Assembly (NCBI RefSeq): GCF_963576675.1 | Contig: NC_088911.1 | Span: 87,759,256 to 87,823,255, forward strand | Reading direction: 5' to 3' | DNA: 64,000 bases | Origin: Euphorbia lathyris | Taxonomy: Eukaryota > Streptophyta > Magnoliopsida > Malpighiales > Euphorbiaceae | Part shown: piece by piece, positions 60,420 to 64,000 of the stretch | Position numbering within the stretch: the first letter of the stretch is position 1 | Layout of the letters: every line of letters starts with the position of its first letter | The notes under the pieces: model-generated | Seen by the model: only the letters and a program-made list of their open reading frames with translations | Told to the model about the DNA's origin: nothing | Database searches by the model: none | Program-made: the position numbers and the translations under genes

Positions 60420-61239
60420 TTTTCCTGAACAGCCTTTTCATTTTCCTTGTGAACATAGCCATCTCTTCATCATCTGTTGAGCTCCCATCAGTGGAGTCAG
60501 CTTTCATGACAAGAGATTTCTGCTTCTTGTCTTCAGACTTTTCCTTCACCTCGAAGTTTTTCATTGATATCTCATGGGTCAGCAACGAGCCGATGAGTTC
60601 GTCATATTTGTAGGTGGTTAAGTCATGAGCTTCCTCAACAGCGGTCTTCTTTGCTTGCCAGTCTTTAGGAAGACTCCTGAGTATCTTTTTGACTTGTTCT
60701 TCCTCAGTGAAGATCTTCCCAAGTCTCTTGAGCTCATTGATGATGTTGGTAAACCTTGCATTCATGTCAGATATACCCTCATCATTGTTCATTTCGAACA
60801 GCTCGTACACTCTCATCTGCTGGTTCACCTTGGACTCTTTTACTTTATTGGTTCCCTCATAGGTGACCTCCAGCTTCTTCCAGATCTCTTGCACCGACTC
60901 ACAACCTGAGATTTTATTATATTCTGCAGCATCGAGCGCACAGTGAAGCATATTTATAGCCGAAGCATGATTTTGTAGCTTCTTGAGATCATCCTCTGTC
61001 CATTTGGCCTCAGCTTTAACAACTGTTTGGCCAGCCACAACTTCGACAGGTACAAATGGGCCTTGGACTATGGATAGCCAGGCACTCATATTTGTAGCCT
61101 GAATGAAATTTTTCATCCTATTCTTCCAGAAGGTATAGTTAGACCCGAAGAATAGGGGAGGCCGAGTAATGGACAGCCCCTCAGGTAAGATCTGAGTTGT
61201 TTGGTTTCCTGGGAGAAACCGAGTGCTGTTTTCGCCCAT
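60367..61239 (-). CDS. E3 gag, N-terminal part
   Basis: Starts at ATG 61237-61239 (MGENSTRFLPGNQTTQILPE), about 50 bases after the primer site. UBN2-type Gag: PPLFFGSNYTFWKNRMKNFI near residue 27, then INMLHCALDAAEYNKISGCE near 95, EIWKKLEVTYEGTNKVKESK near 119 and the conserved ILRSLPKDWQAKKTAVEEA block near 184. Ends at a stop after KFDKYKS; the knuckle part continues with a frame change near 60370. This gives the missing N-terminus of E2 gag by comparison. Confidence 0.9.
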   Translation of the reverse strand: MGENSTRFLPGNQTTQILPEGLSITRPPLFFGSNYTFWKNRMKNFIQATNMSAWLSIVQGPFVPVEVVAGQTVVKAEAKWTEDDLKKLQNHASAINMLHCALDAAEYNKISGCESVQEIWKKLEVTYEGTNKVKESKVNQQMRVYELFEMNNDEGISDMNARFTNIINELKRLGKIFTEEEQVKKILRSLPKDWQAKKTAVEEAHDLTTYKYDELIGSLLTHEISMKNFEVKEKSEDKKQKSLVMKADSTDGSSTDDEEMAMFTRKMKRLFRKNDKYSKKPYRKFDKYKS

Positions 61240-61287
61240 AGTGGGGATCAGCTCAAGGTGGTTAAACCTTTTACAGTGAGCTTTTAA

Positions 61288-61299
61288 GCTCTGATACCA
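61288..61299 (-). other. E3 primer-binding site (tRNA-iMet)
   Basis: Minus strand TGGTATCAGAGC two bases inside the 5' LTR. Complementary to the initiator Met tRNA 3' end, the primer usual for Sireviruses and other copia elements. Confidence 0.88.
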
Positions 61300-61301
61300 C
61301 T

Positions 61302-62638
61302 TGTTGGTCCCTTATAATATTACAAGTATAGTTCCAAGGGGGGGTTAGGAACTATTTAAAAATTTTAAGCTAGGGCAGACTTCTTTTTCGTGAGAAAGAG
61401 GTTTGGACAGCGACGCTGAGTGAATGGCAAGATACTGGCTTAGTCAACTAGTGACTAGGTCAGTTTCTTTACTTGAGTCAGGAGATAGCACTTAGAGTCT
61501 ATTCCTGAGCTCAGATATTCAATGCGCACAACTCAGCTTGACCTCTTTACTTGGTCAGTTTTTTGTTTAAGCAAGCAATAAATATATAAAGGAGTTTAAG
61601 GTTAGAAATATGTTACTCAGCAGATTTATCCAGGTTCGGCCTCCAAGCCTACGTCCTGTCCCCAGAACACGTTCCGAGATTTCAAATTCTCTACTGAGCT
61701 CTTTAACGGTAGAGCATCAAACCTTTTACAATCTTAGCAACTGAGTATAACAAGAGTACCTTCCTCTATACCTTTACTCAATCCTAATCTCTCGCTGAGT
61801 ACTATAACCGAGTACTCAGCCTCTCCTTTCTAATCTCTAGAAATGATAAGTGTTTGTCTTAAACAACGATTGCTAAGACACCTTAGATGATTGAATAATC
61901 ACTCTAGACTTTTACACAAAGATATGAAATGTAGTGTAAGATTGCTTTGCTTTTTCTTGCAGAACTTTGCGTAGAGATTTGGTCAGCGTAATGGCTTGAT
62001 CAAGTTCTGTATGAAATGAAGCAACTGATGGCACTATTTATAGAGACGTCTGAGGCATCGGTCATTTCGAATTTCGAAATAACCGTTGGAGGGAAACGGC
62101 TTCCTGTCGTTGTCATCCTGTCTTGCTCAGAGCTCTCGGCCAATCAGATTTGAGTATCTTCTGTCTTCGGTCAGCTTTTGGTCAGCTCGGCAGAATGTTT
62201 CTCCATTTATGGTAATGTCAACTAGACAGCATACTGTGTCTTCTGAACTTTACCCAAAGTGGAAACACTTTGTCTGGAAGTTTTCCTTAGCCAGCTGCTG
62301 TCTTGTACGCTTTGTCGAATCAACTCAGCAGCTTCGTCCCGAAGTTGTTCCCCGAAGGTCTTCTAGATCCTTCTTCCGCTGAGTTGCGTTTTGTTCATAA
62401 CGACAACGTTTTGACATACGCGGGCCGAGTTTCCTTAAGCTGTTTGACTTGGGCTTTGACTTCTGTATTGGGCTTGGGCCTTTTAAACTTTGTATCTTAT
62501 AAACAATTTAACTCAACATTGAACAAACACATTAGTAGAATAAATCAAAGCATTTAAACTTAGTGTGTTTAGAATATGTTTTTAATTATACTTAAACAAC
62601 TTTGTCAAATCAAAATTATGTGGAACGGTGTTTCAACA
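61302..62638 (-). repeat. E3 right LTR (5' LTR)
   Basis: Pair of 51713-53058. The CTATAAATAG TATA-like box (minus strand) is at 62035-62044, positioned to start the RNA toward gag. No gene inside. Confidence 0.93.
62035..62044 (-). promoter_or_regulatory. TATA box, E3 5' LTR
   Basis: CTATAAATAG on the minus strand, the same position as in the other LTR, about 600 bases from the outer LTR end. Confidence 0.5.
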
Positions 62639-62643
62639 CTTAG

Positions 62644-63179
62644 TGGTAGAGAGAAGCTGAGTACTCGGTTATAGTACTCAATGGTAGATAGGATTGAGTA
62701 GAGGAATAGAGGATGGTACTCTTGCATACTCAGTTGCTATTGTAAAAGGTTTGTGCTCTACCTTTAAAGAGCTCAGTAGAGGATTGAAAAAGCTCGAAAG
62801 GATTCCGGGGACTGGATGTAGGCGGAGAGGCCGAACCAGGATAAGTCTGCTAAGTAACTTCTAACCCTTTCATTTGATATATATATGTATGTGTTGCTTG
62901 CTTAACATTACTCAGTAAAATAATCTATACACGATGAAGCTGAGTAATCTGAGTGTTGAGTTGGAAACTGACCTAAGTGTTACTTCCCAAGTCACGATTG
63001 AAACAACTCTAGTCAGTGTCTGTCTAAAGATGTCTCACATCATACTCAGCCGTGCTGACCTAAAACTGAGTTAAAGCATCAAATCTTAAATTAAGTGATC
63101 ATTGATTATCAAAAAGTTATAATAGTTCCTAACCCCCCCCCCCTTGGAACTCACTCTACTACGTTACACGGGACCAACA
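62644..63179 (+). repeat. E2 3' LTR, right half
   Basis: Continues the E2 LTR after E3. It ends GGGACCAACA at 63179 and has an 11- to 12-C run near 63132 (the complementary counterpart of the E3 G run, in opposite orientation). No gene. Confidence 0.82.
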
Positions 63180-63638
63180 TGATTCTGTTGTTTGAGTTTG
63201 ATTGTGCTCTTCTTCTTATTCCTAGTCTATCTAGGATTTCTTCCCATTTTGGAGTTGGATTCGAAGTAGAATATCCAAAGTAGAATTTGAGTAGGACTCG
63301 GTCTCTACTCGCCGAGTAGGTGTCCCGTGTTGGGCAATTAAGGTTGACTTTTCTCTCTTTCCGTTGACTGGGGTTGGTGACTGTGTGGTCACAACAAGTT
63401 AATTAGCTTGCTGAGAAGCTTATATTACCCGTCGAGTTACAAGCTCTACTCGTCGAGTAGAGATTCTTTTCAACCTTTATTTTGCTCTATTTCTTCCTTA
63501 ATTGAACCTGAAACACCTCAAAGTGCACATCAAGTGTATAATGGAGAGAATACCATATAAACCATGGTAAATGGATGATAGTTACACATAAATAGGACTA
63601 AAACCATGCTTAAGACTCTATATAAAATGGCCCTAACA
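63180..63638 (-). repeat. Partial LTR of a second Athila-like element
   Basis: Right part of an LTR that E2 interrupted at 63179/63180; it ends CCCTAACA at 63638. TATA-like CTATATAAAATGG (minus strand reading) lies near 63617. It contains two palindromic CTACTCG-(C/T)-CGAGTAG stretches near 63313 and 63451. The left part of this LTR is outside the window or to the left of E1. Confidence 0.7.
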
Positions 63639-64000
63639 ACTTCCCCACACTTTAAACCTTGCTTGTCCTCAAGCAAGTCTCCGGATCAAGACAAAATCAA
63701 ATCTCAGACATTTAAATCAATGCAATTAAACAATATGACAGATTTCACTCGACATTCCTTCATCCTTACTTTTGCAAAGAAATTTTTTATTGATAAAAGA
63801 CTTAGGACTCATTTCAAACTTGTTCTAAGGGCTTTGACTTTCTCAAAAGTATTAACACCGTACAACCAATCCTTCATTGAAAGCTTGGGACCAATATCTA
63901 GAACCTCACAATGTGAACTCTCAAGGTATGATTATTTTCTATTTTTTTGCCTTTTTAATTCTTTTCGCTCAAGGGTAAGTGTTTATCATTACAAGCAATG
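63639..64000 (-). mobile_element. Second Athila-like element, 3' internal region (runs off the edge)
   Basis: A polypurine tract (minus strand GTGTGGGGAAGT before the LTR) and the same hairpin as in the first Athila element at 63660-63677. No coding sequence has been reached. Lineage by motif similarity only. Confidence 0.65.

Larger units (their letters stand above)
51713..62638 (-). mobile_element. Complete Sirevirus-like Ty1/copia element E3
   Basis: 10.9 kb, LTRs of 1346 and 1337 bases, TSD CTTAG, initiator-Met primer site, polypurine tract. Minus-strand order is gag, protease, integrase, RT, RNase H, third ORF. I count about 17 substitutions by eye between its LTRs plus one G-run difference, so it is young. 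All ORFs carry some nonsense codons, but pol is nearly open. The gag lacks the extra C-terminal knuckles that E2 has. Confidence 0.92.
5104..63179 (+). mobile_element. Sirevirus-like Ty1/copia element E2, in five pieces
   Basis: Own segments: 5104-9137 (gag, protease, integrase, RT), 26585-28205 (RNase H, start of the third ORF), 29443-30170, 48662-50889 (rest of the third ORF, 3' UTR), then the 3' LTR at 50890-51712 and 62644-63179. Each gap is a separate transposon with its own TSD, and the reading order continues across every gap. The tripartite order gag, pol, extra ORF and the similarity to E3 support a SIRE/Maximus (Sirevirus) assignment. The 5' LTR lies left of the window beyond E1. 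Together the pieces total about 10 kb, a typical Sirevirus length. Confidence 0.88.

Overview
The window looks like plant nuclear DNA, probably eudicot, from a repeat-rich and likely heterochromatic region. I see no intact host gene. Almost every coding stretch is a Gag, protease, integrase, reverse transcriptase or RNase H piece of an LTR retrotransposon, and the rest are DNA transposons, one of which carries host-gene exons. The species cannot be named from the sequence alone.

The layout is a set of nested insertions, most with readable target-site duplications (TSDs). The backbone is a Sirevirus-like Ty1/copia element on the + strand (element E2). Its own sequence occupies 5104-9137, 26585-28205, 29443-30170, 48662-51712 and 62639-63179. 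Five insertions split it: (1) another copia element (E1, 1-5103) in gag; (2) a complete Tat-lineage Ty3/gypsy element (X, 9138-26584, minus strand, TSD GCAGG) in pol; (3) a MULE-type MITE (28206-29442, TSD ATGCTTTATC) in the third ORF; (4) a complete Athila-lineage gypsy element (30171-48661, minus strand, TSD GTTGC) in the same ORF; (5) a complete relative of E2 in opposite orientation (E3, 51713-62638, TSD CTTAG) in its 3' LTR. E2 itself sits in a second Athila-like LTR (63180-63638) whose element runs off the right edge.

The Athila element is split between RNase H and integrase by a CACTA DNA transposon (36404-43228, TSD CCT). That transposon carries exon-intron fragments of two unrelated host genes, MOR1 (microtubule-associated) and a TRAPPC6/Trs33 TRAPP subunit. 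It was itself hit by a copia element that is now a solo LTR (39537-41605, TSD GTTAG). The deepest chain is therefore Athila-like LTR > E2 > Athila > CACTA > solo LTR.

The least ordinary signals are: a Gag polyprotein in element X with four tandem capsid-like units and no recognisable protease; captured MOR1 and TRAPPC6 exons in the CACTA element; a third ORF in two copia elements whose N-terminal region resembles the extra ORF of Athila elements; a tandem-repeat field and an antisense, possibly spliced ORF in the 3' region of element X; and a perfect hairpin about 20 bases inside the 3' LTR of both Athila-type elements. All the retroelement ORFs are broken by nonsense changes or frameshifts, so none of these copies looks autonomous.
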